The notes: a model not told the origin generated them from the sequence alone. A DNA stretch of 62,079 bases from Tulasnella sp. 424 (GCA_019633425.1 WSUB01000213.1:1-62079); one strand, 5' to 3'. Counted from the first letter of the stretch, positions 11,145 through 22,821 are shown. Numbers and translations are program-made.

Positions 11145-11979
11145 AATTGTGGGTCGTCCTTTTAGGGGCGCTTTACGGGCGGTGGTTCAACCGCAAGAAA
11201 CTGGATTGCGGAGGCCGGAAGGCCGTGGAAGAGTTAGATTTCGACTCTTGACCTGGTCACTTCGCATCACTCGTCTTAGTTCTAAATCTTATCCATAATA
11301 GCAAAAAATGACGTGCGACCCAGTGTTCCATGGTGTACTCAATCAAAGAACTATCATAATGTACTTTACCGCCTGGAGGAGGTTGTTGCGGTGGCTCGGC
11401 ACGTCAGGGTCCACCTCGGGCCGGTGATGCGAAAACAGGGGCGTGTTTGGTCCGGAGTCTCGACATGGTCCAATACCCCATTAGGCAGGTGCCTTTCTAT
11501 TTGTTCCGTACTTCACTTCGCCGGTGAAAAATGAACCAGCAGAATCTACATAAGACGATCTACGATCCAGCTCTTTACTAGCCGGTAAAGATTTTATATA
11601 GACCGATACGAGGAAGGAGAAAGCATGACAACGGTCGCCTGCTGCTGATCAACACTGGCCGCCAGACTTGAACCCTCTGCGTCCGTCGCCATCTCTAGCC
11701 AGGTTAGTCTGCGTCTTTAACTTAGTCTTGGCCGAATAAAGAAGTGAAACCTGAAAAGGCTTGGAATGCCGGATTATTTTAGATGCCGAGAAAGCGCAAA
11801 CCCTCTGGAACGACAAAATCACACAACCAAATGTTGTTGATCGACTTGTCATTATACTTGACATGCACCAAGACAAGACTACCGGAGGCCACGTCAGCTC
11901 AGAAGGAAGCCAAAGGACCTGCTCAAGAGTACTTACTTCCAGTCAGAGAAAGCCTGACTTACAAAACTACAGTTCCGTA
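11145..11979. other. Intergenic, nothing recognised
   Basis: Spacer between F-box copies 4 and 5. Its part next to copy 4 is the diverged upstream block common to subfamily A. The rest holds only short unrelated frames on both strands. I see no RNA gene, transposon or domain. Confidence 0.4.
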
Positions 11980-13515
11980 CTATTTCATCCACTCCCTCTC
12001 AACAAGACTGTTTGCGAATTCATAAGTATGTTGCTCGAAGTCTATGAATTCAAAGTCAACCAAACGCTCCAACCCTTCCAATTCCTCCGCTGTTCCTTCA
12101 GGAAAGTTCCACTCTTGCACTACGATCCGAACCAGCGAGTCCATTCCATCAACTCTCCTTCGCTGCTCCACAATCGACAACAGACCTCCAAGAGTATACC
12201 CCGCGCATCTGATCAAGACCAACCAACGCAGCCGGGGGCATACGCGCCCAACGCAGGATAGATACTGACCACCGCTTCCTTCAAAATCCACATGGTCGAA
12301 AGTCACAGCTCTGAGTTCTGATAAACCCGCCAACGCCCCTTCCAAGTGAGCCATGTTCGTCACGTTGGCGTTTGGAGGGTTCCACGAGTTGGAAAGGAGA
12401 GGCCGAGAAGAGTGACTTCCTCCCACTCGCAAGCTGACGAGTTTCGGGAAAGGACGGTGTTGGGAGAGGTGTGGGAGACAGCATACGCCGAGCGTCGGTT
12501 CCATCCGTTTCCGGTCCAGTAGGTATCGCAGATTGGGTAGTACTAGGGAGGATATGATCGCGTTCCTAGTAGCTTGTGGCGCTTGAACCGAGAGCTGGGT
12601 GAGGGACTTGTGTGTCAACAGCGGGACAGGGGAAGCTCGGATCCGTTGCGTGTGGCCGGTTTCGATGGACAAACGAGCGTGTCTACGATCGTCGACACAA
12701 AGGACATGCAGGTCTGGAAGTGCTGAAAGGATATCGTGCGTACTTTGAACACCGGAATCCGGTTCGTAAATGAATCGATCTAGGACTTCCAGGGCCTGAA
12801 GCCGCTCGAACCGACCAATGAAGTATTGAAGTGAAACCCCTTCAAGGATGATATGCCTCAACTTCGGTGGCACCTTCCCCTTTGAGAATGGTTGAAACTT
12901 CCAATTTGGTGAGCGACGACTCTTTGAACAGCGGAACCAGGGATCTCGGTTCTCCTCCACCACCTTCACCATCTCCAGACTCTCCAACCCCTCCGCTCCA
13001 TCTTGAGTTATCCGATCGAAGATCAAACGCAAGATCTTATCCGGCAACCCATGCACGCTTATGGCCCTCCACCGCCGGATATGAGGGACCGTCAGCCTCA
13101 TAATCTCTTTGGCGTGCTTGACGCTGGCTCGTCGGAAGGGTGTTGAATGGATGACTATGTCCAATGGACAGTCCTTTGACCGTTCTAACCAATTTTGATA
13201 TTTCCCAATGGGTGGTCTACGCTCGCGGAACTCCAAGACCGTCCAAAACGTTGGGGTGGCCAGCGCGTATCGCCTCCACGTCTGACAGACGTGCGATGCG
13301 ATAGTGGGGAAGTGTGTCCCTTCTTCTTCGTTCTGGGCTTTCCAACACAGGACGAAGATTACGTGGAGGACGTCGTATGGGAGGTCACCGATGTGGCGAT
13401 TCAACTGGTTCTGGGGAGATTTGGGGATATCCATCTGATGATATTCTGGGATAGTTTGGAGTAGACCGCGGTTTTCACTGGTGTATCCGAACTGGAGATA
13501 GAAGGGCCAGGGCAA
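11980..13515 (-). CDS. F-box/LRR-like protein, array copy 5 (diverged subfamily A)
   Basis: Open frame from at least 13515 to the stop at 11980. The first internal ATG is at 13434 (MDIPKSPQNQLN), shortly before the F-box motif (LPYDVLHVIFVLCWKAQNEE … FPTIASHVCQTWRRYALATP). The LRR-like part is intact and ends with 'LVEREWMK'. Upstream, about 13640-13814, a frame ending LAEPLVEDQ before 'gtattt' looks like the counterpart of the mini-exon. The acceptor I can find ('ctgag' near 13565) does not restore phase cleanly, so the 5' end is unresolved. It may start at 13434 or have a spliced leader. Same proposed role as its neighbours. Confidence 0.75.
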   Translation of the reverse strand: MPWPFYLQFGYTSENRGLLQTIPEYHQMDIPKSPQNQLNRHIGDLPYDVLHVIFVLCWKAQNEEEGTHFPTIASHVCQTWRRYALATPTFWTVLEFRERRPPIGKYQNWLERSKDCPLDIVIHSTPFRRASVKHAKEIMRLTVPHIRRWRAISVHGLPDKILRLIFDRITQDGAEGLESLEMVKVVEENRDPWFRCSKSRRSPNWKFQPFSKGKVPPKLRHIILEGVSLQYFIGRFERLQALEVLDRFIYEPDSGVQSTHDILSALPDLHVLCVDDRRHARLSIETGHTQRIRASPVPLLTHKSLTQLSVQAPQATRNAIISSLVLPNLRYLLDRKRMEPTLGVCCLPHLSQHRPFPKLVSLRVGGSHSSRPLLSNSWNPPNANVTNMAHLEGALAGLSELRAVTFDHVDFEGSGGQYLSCVGRVCPRLRWLVLIRCAGYTLGGLLSIVEQRRRVDGMDSLVRIVVQEWNFPEGTAEELEGLERLVDFEFIDFEQHTYEFANSLVEREWMK

Positions 13516-13519
13516 GGCG

Positions 13520-14078
13520 GGGGAGACGCAATGCGAGGTCTCAACCTTTGAACGGTCGACTCAGGAGAATGGCAATCTTAACCCCTGAAGTAAACGAAGT
13601 TCGTATTTCAGAGGAATAGGGTCGATTGCGCATAGGTAAATACCTGATCTTCAACCAAAGGCTCGGCTAGGTTTGCAAAACTATAGCCCGTGCGGATCCG
13701 TTGTTTGGTGGTGGGAACCGCTTTGCACTGCGGGGGGAAACCGAAATCTGGAGCAAACTGGGTCAAGCAGAGCCCGAAACCTGTCCCACTTTGGTCCGAA
13801 GGACGGAAAGCCATTTATGCACTACTTGCGATTGCACCGACGAAATCCACATCTTAGTTAGTATGGTCCTAAGGTTACGCGAGGAGAAGTTGGGAGCAAA
13901 GCTTGTCGTTGCTTTCAAGTTGCCTCCCTCGATAAGCCCGGCGAGAGACTCTGGCACCCGTCGCAATGGCTCTGAGTTAAAAGGCAAGCACTAAACACCG
14001 GAGCCAGATATTGCATAGAAATGTGGGTCAAGTTGAACATACATTCATGTAGACAAACGAACGCCGTCTCACAATATT
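13520..14078. other. Leader of copy 5 and intergenic spacer
   Basis: Contains the probable upstream exon region of F-box copy 5 (minus strand, ATG at 13814 reading MAFRPSDQSGTGF). Beyond that, to 14078, is unremarkable spacer with no repeat of its own that I can see. Confidence 0.35.
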
Positions 14079-15539
14079 CTATACCCCTCTAGCGGAATTG
14101 CTTCTTTCGAAGACCACGATACGATTGTGTCGGGCCTCTGAAGGTTCTATATTAAATTCCGCATCCTCCCCCAAGCCATCTCGTTTCGCTTCTTCGTAGT
14201 TCATCTGAATGGTCGATTTATCGTTTTCCACATGCACGTATTCTAAAGAATCCGAGTGCAGGCCTTTTGGATCTCGTCTATTCTGCATCACAGCTCGCAG
14301 TTCCCGGAGCGCTAGGCCGCGGCACCGAAGAATTGTTAGTCGTTCCAACCGAGGACACGTCCTTGCGAGGCAAGCCAGGTGCTTGCTATCCTTTAGATCG
14401 ACGTACTCAAGGCCCAAGGATCGGAGCTTCGGAACTCCTGTCAACGCCCGCGCCAAACACTCCATATTTCTCCAGTACGGGTCGTTTGGTATTTGGATAC
14501 TTTGGCTCCAATGCGGCCCAGTGATCTTGAGCATCGTGAGATTTGGCAACGGGTAAAGGGGTTGGGGTTGTGCCAAGATCGGCAGGCAGCATATGTCGAT
14601 GGCAAGGTCTCCTTCACCATGATGACTCAATCGACGGAGCGAAGGCAATACCAAGGCGCAGACTACGGCGTTTACGTCATCCTGCGTAGCATTGAGGGAG
14701 AGTTCCTCGAGGGAGGAGTGGGTCAAAGGGGGAGGATGACCAATCGGCCTTCTACCCGCTAAATATGAGTTTTGCGAATACTCTCTGTTGACGCGAAGAT
14801 ATTGGAGGTGTGGGAGGAGGGAGAGAATGTTCTGGACGGTTTTGGCGTTGTCATGATTAGAGCTACCGAAGATGTTCCTGTCGGCAATGCTGAGTGATTT
14901 CAAGTGCTTGAACCGATGGGTGACGTAGTCGTGCGGAATTCTTTGAAGGAACACACTTTTCAAGTTGATCGCATCTCCATTTTTGAAAGGCTTGAATTTT
15001 CCCTCTCTTGAAGAGGGTCCCTCGTCGAAACCCCACCCCCGCTTCACGTCCAAGGTCTCCAATGATGGTAATTGAGTACCATCTAGCCTGTCGAAGATCA
15101 ACCGCCGAATCTTCAAAGGCACTTGATGGACCTGGAGGGACCGCATGCGTTGAACGTGAGGGAAAACGAGGCGCATTATTGCTTTAGCGTGCTTCACGCT
15201 TGCCCCTTGGAATGGCTGCCAATCGATTAAGAGATCGAATGGGGAACCTCTCGATCGTTCCAGCCATGTGCGGTACTTTTCGATCTCCGGAACTGCCGTT
15301 CGAAACTTTAATGAACTCCAGAAGCCTGGCGTGTCCAATGCGTATTGTCTCCACAGTCGGCATACGTGGGATACCACCACCGGGAAGTCACGTCGTTGTT
15401 CCCAACCGAAAGTGAAGACGAGATATATGATGTCGTATTGGAGGTCGAGAATGTGGGACTTTTGACATAGGTCGGATGGAGTTTCAGGATCCCGATCAAG
15501 CCTGTCGCTCTCCTTGGGGTTTGGCGCGTCGGTCTCCAT
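14079..15539 (-). CDS. F-box/LRR-like protein, array copy 6 (subfamily B)
   Basis: Single-exon gene, 486 aa, ATG at 15539 (METDAPNPKESDRLDRD). The F-box-like motif is HILDLQYDIIYLVFTFGW, then FPVVVSHVCRLWRQYALDTP and GFWSSLKF. The remaining ~400 residues are leucine-rich and LRR-like (LPSLETLDV, LPHLQYLRV, LPSLRRLSH, LPNLTMLKI, VPKLRSLGL). It lacks the mini-exon and intron of subfamily A and is about 40 residues shorter, so it is a distinct lineage of the same family. The upstream ~300 bp is shared with copy 7. Predicted substrate adaptor for ubiquitination; target unknown. Confidence 0.85.
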   Translation of the reverse strand: METDAPNPKESDRLDRDPETPSDLCQKSHILDLQYDIIYLVFTFGWEQRRDFPVVVSHVCRLWRQYALDTPGFWSSLKFRTAVPEIEKYRTWLERSRGSPFDLLIDWQPFQGASVKHAKAIMRLVFPHVQRMRSLQVHQVPLKIRRLIFDRLDGTQLPSLETLDVKRGWGFDEGPSSREGKFKPFKNGDAINLKSVFLQRIPHDYVTHRFKHLKSLSIADRNIFGSSNHDNAKTVQNILSLLPHLQYLRVNREYSQNSYLAGRRPIGHPPPLTHSSLEELSLNATQDDVNAVVCALVLPSLRRLSHHGEGDLAIDICCLPILAQPQPLYPLPNLTMLKITGPHWSQSIQIPNDPYWRNMECLARALTGVPKLRSLGLEYVDLKDSKHLACLARTCPRLERLTILRCRGLALRELRAVMQNRRDPKGLHSDSLEYVHVENDKSTIQMNYEEAKRDGLGEDAEFNIEPSEARHNRIVVFERSNSARGV

Positions 15540-16176
15540 CTGTCACAGGGTGGTGGGTGTCCTCAACACGCTCCTAGACAAGCAAAGACTTGAGATAGAG
15601 AAAGTAAGGAGTTTCATATTATTCCACGTACTGATGAGGCACAAACGGAACAGAACCGGTTCAGAGCGCAACGAACTGTTGTTGTTCGTTGAAGGTTGCG
15701 GGCGCCGTAGACAAACAAGCTTCGAACAAACTGTTCCCCAACAGTCGGGGACTAGGAATTCTTCACTTGCAGCCTTGTCGACGTCGTACCGATGACAGGG
15801 TATAAATTACTCGACATGATTATAAACAAATGATCCAGTCTTCCGGCCCGCCAGCCAAAATCGGCGAGAGAAACAACATGTAAGAACAATAAGCAGGACC
15901 GAAAGGATGATCCGGGTCATGTCTGTGCAAATTAACGAGATTCGTAACGAATGATGGGGGCACTTGTGCCAATATTGATAGTCAGAAGCCCCTATAGGTA
16001 GACCGGATTCAGGATTCTATCACAAGTAGCGCAAAAAGGGTTGTATCGGAGGGAAGATGGTCACTGGACCTAAATACATTATACAGCATAGAACTACAGG
16101 TAGGGCACAAGGGATATTCGGAGAAGACGTTGAACATTCACGTATCTGGACAAACAGACGTCTCGCAGTTAATATT
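15540..16176. other. Spacer with a duplicated upstream module
   Basis: The part upstream of copy 6 (about 15540-15850: 'gaggcacaaacggaacagaaccggtt', 'tagacaaacaagcttcgaacaaac') recurs in shortened form at 17630-17770 upstream of copy 7 and as an orphan at 20660-20990. It probably carries the promoter of subfamily B genes, though I see no diagnostic motif. The rest has no recognised content. Confidence 0.45.
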
Positions 16177-17628
16177 CTATACACCTCCAACACAATGTCG
16201 ACTCCTTTCAAAGACCACGATGCGATAGCGCCGGGCCTTTGAAATTTCTATATTAAATTCTGCATCCTCGCCCAAGCCATCTTGCTTCGCTTTCTCCTGG
16301 AGCATCTGAATGGACAGTGGGTCGTCTTCTACACCCACGTATTCTAACGAATCCGAGCCCAGGCCTTTTGGGTCTCGTCGACTCTGCACTACAGCTCGCA
16401 GTTCCCAGAATGTAAGACCACGGCACCGCAGAATTGTCAGTCGTTCCAACCGAGGACAAGTCCTTGCGAGGCACGCCAGGTACTTGCCATCTTTCAGATC
16501 GACGTATTCAAGACACAAGGATCGGAGCTTCGGAAGCCCTGCCAACGCCTGCTCTAAAGGCTCTATATTTCTCCAGAAGGTGTCGTTCTGGGTTTGCAAA
16601 TTTGGAGCCCGACGTGGCCCAACAATCCTCAGTATCCTGAGATTCGGCAATGGGTAACTGGGTCGAGCTTGTGCTAACGTCGGAAGGCAGTATATGCCAA
16701 TCGGAAGGACCCCTCCAGCTTGGCAACTCAATCGATGTAACGAAGGCAGTACTAAGGCGCAAACGACAGTGTCTATGTCATCGTACGTAGCATCGAGGGA
16801 GAGTTCCTCGGGGGAGGAGTGTGTTAAGGGGGGAGGATGACTACTCGGCCGTATATCCGTTGGGCGCGGGTTTGGAGAGTATTCCATGTGTATGCGAAGA
16901 GTTTGGAGGTGTGGGAGGAGGGAGAGAATGTTCTGGACAGTTTTGGCGTTGTCGTGGCTGGAATTACCAAAGATGTTGCTGCTGACAATGGCGAGGTGCT
17001 TCAAGTTCTTGAACCTACGGATGGTGTAGTCGTAGGGAGTCCTTTTAAGAAGCACAGTTTTTAGGTCTATTGCATCTCCATTTTTGAAAGGCTTGAATGT
17101 TCGGTCTGCTGAGGTGAGTCTCTCATTAGAAGCGAAACCCCGATCCACCTCCAAGGTCTCCAATGATGGTAATCGAGCACCATCCAGCTTGTCGAAGATC
17201 AAGCGTCGAATCTTCAAAGGCACTTGATTGACTTGGAGTGACCGCATGCGCTGAACGTGAGGGAAAACGAGGCGCATTATTGCCTTGGCGTGCTTCACAC
17301 TTGCTCTTTCAAATGGCTGCCAACCGATATAGAGGTCGAACGGGGAATCTCTTGACCGTTCCAACCACGAGCGGTACTTTTCAATCTCCGGAACTGCCGT
17401 TCTGAACTTTAATGAAGTCCAAAAGCCTGGCGTGTCCAATGCGTATTGTCTCTAAAGTCCGCATACGTGGGATATCCGCACTGGAAAATCGCGTTGTTGT
17501 TTCCAACCGAAATTGAAGACGAGATATAAGATGTCGTATGGGAGGTCGAGGATGTGGCTCTCTTGATATGAGTAGGATGGAGTTCTAGGATCCTGAAGCC
17601 TGCCGCCCTCTTCGGGGTTCGTCTCCAT
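16177..17628 (-). pseudogene. F-box/LRR-like array copy 7, one nonsense codon
   Basis: Aligned with copy 6 the frame runs from ATG at 17628 (METNPEEGGRLQDPR) through the F-box motif (HILDLPYDILYLVFNFGW) to the stop at 16177. It is broken only by an in-frame TAG at 17452..17454, where copy 6 has TGG (VCRLWRQYA versus VCGL*RQYA). The downstream 420 codons are otherwise open and keep the LRR-like pattern. Either this is a recent pseudogene, or a shorter protein starts downstream without the F-box. Readthrough cannot be excluded from sequence alone. Confidence 0.75.
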
Positions 17629-17769
17629 CTGTCACAGGGTTAGTGCGTGTCCTCAATGCGCTCCTAGACAAAGCAAAGATATTGAAATCAAGAAAGTAAG
17701 CAATTTCAGATTATTACACATACTGATATGGCACAAACGAGGCAGAACCGGTTCAGAGCGTTCGAAAAG

Positions 17770-18689
17770 TGTGGCCGCTTCGTCACGTGACTAGGTCGCA
17801 AGCAGACCCTGCCGCCCCATTCCATACACTGGAAGGTCGCGTTTCACCACCTTCCTTGGCTTGCATTCTCGCCATACCCGCCAGAAATACTCGCGCAGAA
17901 GTTCCGAAAGGGTTGTCGGTGGGAGAAGTAGCTCTAATCAGGCCCTCAGAACAGTTCCGCTAACGGTACATAAGACGGAATGCCAGGATACCGACCTTCT
18001 CCAACAGATGTCCAGCGAATTTTCTACAACCAGATACCGCAGAAACTATCTTTTCTGCCGGTCATTAAGCCTATCTATTTATCTAGTTTCCTCACGTGAC
18101 ACCCAGCGGAATAGCCGCTTGGTTCTCAGGAGAGTTTGCTTTGAGGAAAACTCCTAAGACGCCGACTTATTCGAGCACGTCCTAGCTCCCTCCTGCGCTT
18201 CTCGATGCAGAGAATGTATTATGTGGATAGCCTCAATGAAGAACGGGTACAAAACGCAGTGTGTCTGGACCATGCGTGTCATGGTGAAGCCAGTCACGTG
18301 CCGGCTAATGCAGGGCCGCAGCGGAAGCTGGAGTACCAAAAGCCATATAGCTTCACCTGCGCGTAACGCCGTGCTTGCAGGGCAAGAGCCCGCTACGTTA
18401 GACGATCTTATTGGAGTGCATTTGGCGAAGGGTTATCAACTCAAATGGATAATGGTCGGACGACGGGCGTTCTGTAACCGATTGTTCTCGACGATGACGC
18501 GTCTGTCTTTGTGGCCACGTTAGTGCTCAGATTCTGAAACTATTTGTCAAGATGCAGTAAGGGCGATTCATGCGGAGTACAGAGGAAGGCGCTAAGCAGC
18601 TTCTACATGGAAGACGAAGTCTGGCAGAGGGTCTGACGCTGCGATGGCCAGCAAGATGGATCACTCACTGCCCCCCCCCCCACGCTCCC
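17770..18689. repeat. Upstream flank of dsRBD gene D1, duplicated at 26.65-27.15 kb
   Basis: Blocks such as 'cagaccctgccgcccc', 'aaggtcgcgtttcaccacctt' and 'gaccttctccaacagatg' match 26730-26940 ('cagacccttcctctccc', 'aaggtcgcatttcaccacctt', 'gactttctccagcagatg'). The microprotein genes D1 and D2 were therefore duplicated with about 0.5 kb or more of 5' flank. About 18.05-18.65 kb has no clear match, is probably an insertion here, and shows no coding signal. Confidence 0.5.
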
Positions 18690-19063
18690 ATGAGCAACGC
18701 CCTGGGTATGTCTTTGTGAGATCTGAACGTATTCCTACAACTATTAACCGGACAACCTTTAGATGACTCTCGATATTTCATGCTACTCCACAACATGGCG
18801 AGGGCCAGGAGAGTTACTCTCTCCTCCATGCTTGTGTCTCGGACGGGCCCAGACACCGGCCATCGTGGACCGCCACCATTCAAGGTATGTTCCTAACGAT
18901 GACAAGAATGTGCCCTGTCTTACAATAATATTGCGATAAAGTTAACGACTGCTATTTCACCGCTGTCGGTCGAACAAAATCCGAGGCCAAAGGCAACTTA
19001 GCCGCGAGGCAAGCACTGCAAGCCCTCGGGTTCTTTGAGAGTCCGAGCTTTGAGAGCCCATGA
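18690..19063 (+). pseudogene. dsRBD microprotein gene copy D1, frameshifted
   Basis: Same three-exon plan as the intact copies: exon 1 18690..18705 (16 nt), exon 2 18763..18884, exon 3 18942..19063, with GT-AG introns. Exon 2 is 122 nt instead of the 123 nt found in all other copies. One base is missing around 18826-18845 in 'CTTGTGTCTCGGACGGG', which shifts the frame just before the 'GPxH' loop. Exon 3 still encodes VNDCYFTAVGRTKSEAK and the last helix. The unspliced frame also has a TGA inside intron 1, which supports splicing in this family. The closest relative is D2 at 27.15 kb. Confidence 0.7.
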
Positions 19064-21381
19064 AGGACTATATCCAAGAAATCCATGTTACACACTGATA
19101 GCACATGCACCTTGCCTTGTATGGGCTCTGAAGCGGACGACGGGGAGTGGGAAAACCATCGTCTGCTCTGGAAAGGTCCCACCAGATCTAGACCGGGACT
19201 GGCAAACCTACTGCAGTTTATCATTGGCTCACCAGAGCAAATTGCCGTGCCCACAACACGCTCCTTCCTAACCTCATTTAGGAGCAAATACACATAACGA
19301 CTCTGAAAGCAATGCAGAAAGACGGCAATATGCTCAGACCTGGCATGGGACCCGCGTGTACACTCCTAAGTCTTGAAATGAGGGTCATGCTAACTTAAAA
19401 AAACCAGTTGGACCTTATATAGACGGAGGTAGACAGAAGCTGTAGTCTCAGTCCATCTACCTCGCCAGCGTTTCTTCTCCATCCCCCGGACGACCGCGCT
19501 TTCCTAAATGCCTATACCTAGAATTCACGACCTCGTCAAGCCGCAGAGACAATGTAAAATCGCTATGATATGGTTTATAGCGTAAGTATCTCAGTAGATA
19601 TGCCTGTTTCCATCTCACTTGCAGTTCTCTTTGTGATTTGTAACCAGAGCGGCGCTGCAGCACGCCGATCCACATTCGCTGACAGTCAGAGAAATACGCA
19701 AAATAATAGAAGAATATCAACCTTGGAGGATACAGGAATGTCGCGGGGTTGACAAGAGAACGGCTGCCGAGGTAGGATCAGGCCCGGGTCATGGGTAGCT
19801 AGCACTCATATCACGTGATAGGGTAATATCCGATGGATACTGTCCAAGCCGCCGGCATTCGCACCGAACCCGCTTCTTCCTGGCTCCTGGCGGATGACAG
19901 GAGAACCTCTGGTTAGAACCAGAGACCTCTTGCCAAAATACACTGTGGCGCCCGAAAGGCTCGCGCTAGTTCACTTACGACCAGCAGCCAGTCAAGCACG
20001 ACGAACGATCGAGGCTGAAGCGACAAAGCGAGAGATAACACTAGCAGGAAGGCAAGGATCAGGAGGCGCGAAAATTCGCGTATCGACCGAGGCAGAGAAG
20101 GAGGTCTACCTGTAAGTCCTGTTCTTGCTGTTGAATCTTCGTGCCTGCTGATGCATATCGATATTAGAGGCTGGCTGGAGCGTTTGTATGCTCCATTTGG
20201 GTCTGCAGGAACGACCGTTTAAGACCAAGATGAAGACATACTCTGACGAGGAGCATTTGTTCATGAATTGGAAGGACATGGGGCGCAAACCTTTTGTTTG
20301 GAGACGGATTGCTACTGTGGTTTGGCTCGTGTCCGGAATAGAAATATCTGTTGACTCTCAGCGCTGGATCTAATGGCGTCTCGATAACAGCGAGCCTACC
20401 CACCATGGCAAGTTATATTCAGTCTAGCCCGGGAGGCTATGACCTCGATTGGTTGGGCTACCCCGAGTCGTTCAGTCCTGAGGATGTGGGAGGCACTTTC
20501 ATTTCTCACAGGGAAAATAGCCTGAAGAAAAGCTTTCCGAAAGGTTTGCTTAGTCATATAGTAAATCACGCACTTTCGGACAATTATCAACAAAGTTATC
20601 AATGACGCCTTTCGACCCTTTTTACTGTGTCTGCTACGGTATCCTAACCATTGGGACCAGAAAGTTCCAAACCATTCCACGAGGCACAAACGGAACGAAA
20701 CCGGTTGAGATAGGCTCGTTCCCACCGTTTGTCCATCTCGATGTTTGAAGAGTTCGGGCGGAGCTTGGAGATAAGATTGGTAAGCGAGTCTAGTCTAGAT
20801 CTAAGACTGCAATGAGAAATTGTTGTTCGTAGACAAACAAGTCTCGAACAAATTCACCTAAACCGTTGCCGAGGCACGCCTTTGAGTCCTCACTTGCCAG
20901 CATTGTCGTCCCAGTATGGGTTACCCAGTATGATTTTATAACAAATGATCTACTCCCAGATATCCATCTGTAGATTCAGTGACAGACCAAAGGTCTTACA
21001 TTCGCGGACGGCCATTAATTACCCGGGAGAGCCTCGTACTTCCAGCGGAAATCTTGTGCCATCCCAAGTCGTTCCAACCCAAGAGTTGGAGCAGGGTCCA
21101 AGACAACCAGAGAATATCTGCCGACACATTTTTGATCACTGATACGTCGACCTGCAAACACCGCGTGCCTGACGGTAACGATGAAGTTCTGACCAGCAGA
21201 GATGCCCCCTAAGCAGTTTAAACCAATGGCACGCTTCCGATGCAGTTCCTAAGATAGCGAGAGACTGAAAAGAATGCTCCGCGAGCTTGTCCGGGAAGTG
21301 AATCCCATGCGCTTACAAGTTTCAGAGTGACGGAAACATCTATGACCTACGGATGGCAGAACATCATTACAAATTCAACAT
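19064..21381. other. Gene-poor region with an orphan F-box upstream module
   Basis: No protein domain or RNA gene recognised. Positions 20660-20990 ('cgaggcacaaacggaacgaaaccggttgag … gtagacaaacaagtctcgaacaaattc … gattttataacaaatgatc') match the block upstream of subfamily B copies 6 and 7. This suggests that a ninth F-box gene once lay here and was deleted, or that the module moved alone. Other frames are short. Confidence 0.45.
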
Positions 21382-22809
21382 CTATTTATTGTCTACAAGA
21401 ACGATACAGCTAGTCATGTTTTTAGATATCCCTATATTAAAATCTGCGCTTTCTGGATCGCCTTGGTCATTGGCTTCCCGAACAAGACTGTTTAGCCTGT
21501 AGACCCAAGGGTCCTCAACGGAAGCGTAGGTCAATGGTTCAAAACCACTAACTTCTCCTCGACGTCGAATCACGGAGCGAAGTTCCAAGAGAGTAAACCC
21601 GGAGCAGCAGAAGAGGACCGGCCTCTTTAACCTAGGGCACAACCTCGCCAGGCATCCAAGATGTTTGTTCCCGTCAAAGTTGACCTGCTCAAGGTCCAGC
21701 AGCTCGAGGTGTGGAAGCCCGGCCAAGGCTCCCTCGAAGAACAACATCTGAGAAGAATGAACAAGACCAAGGGCGATATCCGGGTTCTGTCCACCTGCTA
21801 GCCGCAGGTTGACAAGGCTCGGGAAAGGATGATTCCGTGCCGGTTGCGCCAGTATTGGGAGGCAGCAGGCCCCTATGGGTAGACCGGATTCGGGATCCGC
21901 TCGCAAGTAGCGTAGAGAGGGCAATATTGCAGATGCGATGATAGCATCACTGTCGGATTGTGGGGCAATTAAGGCCAGTTCTCGGAGAGAGTCGTGTGTG
22001 ATCGGGGGTAAAGTTAACTGGAATTCCCGCATGTCCTGGATTAACGCTCCCCCGGTCCAGAACTCCCTGTCGATACGAAGCATTTGTAGATTTGGCAGAA
22101 GGGAGAGGATGGATTGCACGGTTTTGGCGTTGTTGTAAGCGGATGGGTTGAAGATGTTCCCACTGACGATGTCGAGAAGGCGTAGATCGCTGAACTGGTG
22201 GATAAAGTATTCATGAGGAATCCTTCCTAGGGTGACCTCCTTTAATTGCGGTGCAGCTCCTCTCCAAAAGGGTCGGAACGTCCTCTGGACCTGGCTGTGT
22301 TGGATATGAGAGTACCATTCCTTCTTGATGTAGAGGGTCTCTAAGGACGAGCACCCCACTTCGTCGAGCCGGTCAAAGATCAACCGCCGAACCTTGACAG
22401 GGACTCGATTTACTCGAAGGGACCGCATGCGTCGTATATGAGGTACGACTAGCCTCATAATTGCCTTTGCGTGCTTGATGCTTGCACGTTCGAACGGGTG
22501 CCAGCCGATGTCCAGGTCGAATGGAGCCTCCTTTGATCGGTCCAACCAGACGCGATACTTTTCTATCTCTGGGAACGGCGTTCGGAACGTCAAGTATGTC
22601 CACAAGCTTGGGGTTTCTACTGCGTATTGCCTCCACAAGCGACAAACGTGTGATGCCACGGTGGGGAAGTGATGTCCCCCCTCCGCATTTGGGTCCCAAC
22701 AGAGCAGGAAGATGACGAATGCAATGTCGTAAGGAAGGTCGAGGATGTGGAGCGGCCGTTTCTGCTGATCATTCTTGCCGGGTCCTTGAATTTCCGTTTC
22801 CTTGTGCAT
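21382..22809 (-). CDS. F-box/LRR-like protein, array copy 8 (subfamily B)
   Basis: Single exon, 475 aa from ATG at 22809 (MHKETEIQGPGKNDQ); the frame is open a little further upstream without another ATG. The F-box-like motif is HILDLPYDIAFVIFLLCW, then HFPTVASHVCRLWRQYAVETP and SLWTYLTF. The C-terminal part is LRR-like (LPNLQMLRI, LPSLRYLRA, FPSLVNLRL, LPHLELLDL). It is the most diverged subfamily B member and the last of the array. Head to tail with the kinesin gene, it is 0.6 kb downstream on the same strand. Predicted SCF adaptor. Confidence 0.8.
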   Translation of the reverse strand: MHKETEIQGPGKNDQQKRPLHILDLPYDIAFVIFLLCWDPNAEGGHHFPTVASHVCRLWRQYAVETPSLWTYLTFRTPFPEIEKYRVWLDRSKEAPFDLDIGWHPFERASIKHAKAIMRLVVPHIRRMRSLRVNRVPVKVRRLIFDRLDEVGCSSLETLYIKKEWYSHIQHSQVQRTFRPFWRGAAPQLKEVTLGRIPHEYFIHQFSDLRLLDIVSGNIFNPSAYNNAKTVQSILSLLPNLQMLRIDREFWTGGALIQDMREFQLTLPPITHDSLRELALIAPQSDSDAIIASAILPSLRYLRADPESGLPIGACCLPILAQPARNHPFPSLVNLRLAGGQNPDIALGLVHSSQMLFFEGALAGLPHLELLDLEQVNFDGNKHLGCLARLCPRLKRPVLFCCSGFTLLELRSVIRRRGEVSGFEPLTYASVEDPWVYRLNSLVREANDQGDPESADFNIGISKNMTSCIVLVDNK

Positions 22810-22821
22810 GATGATCTCCAA

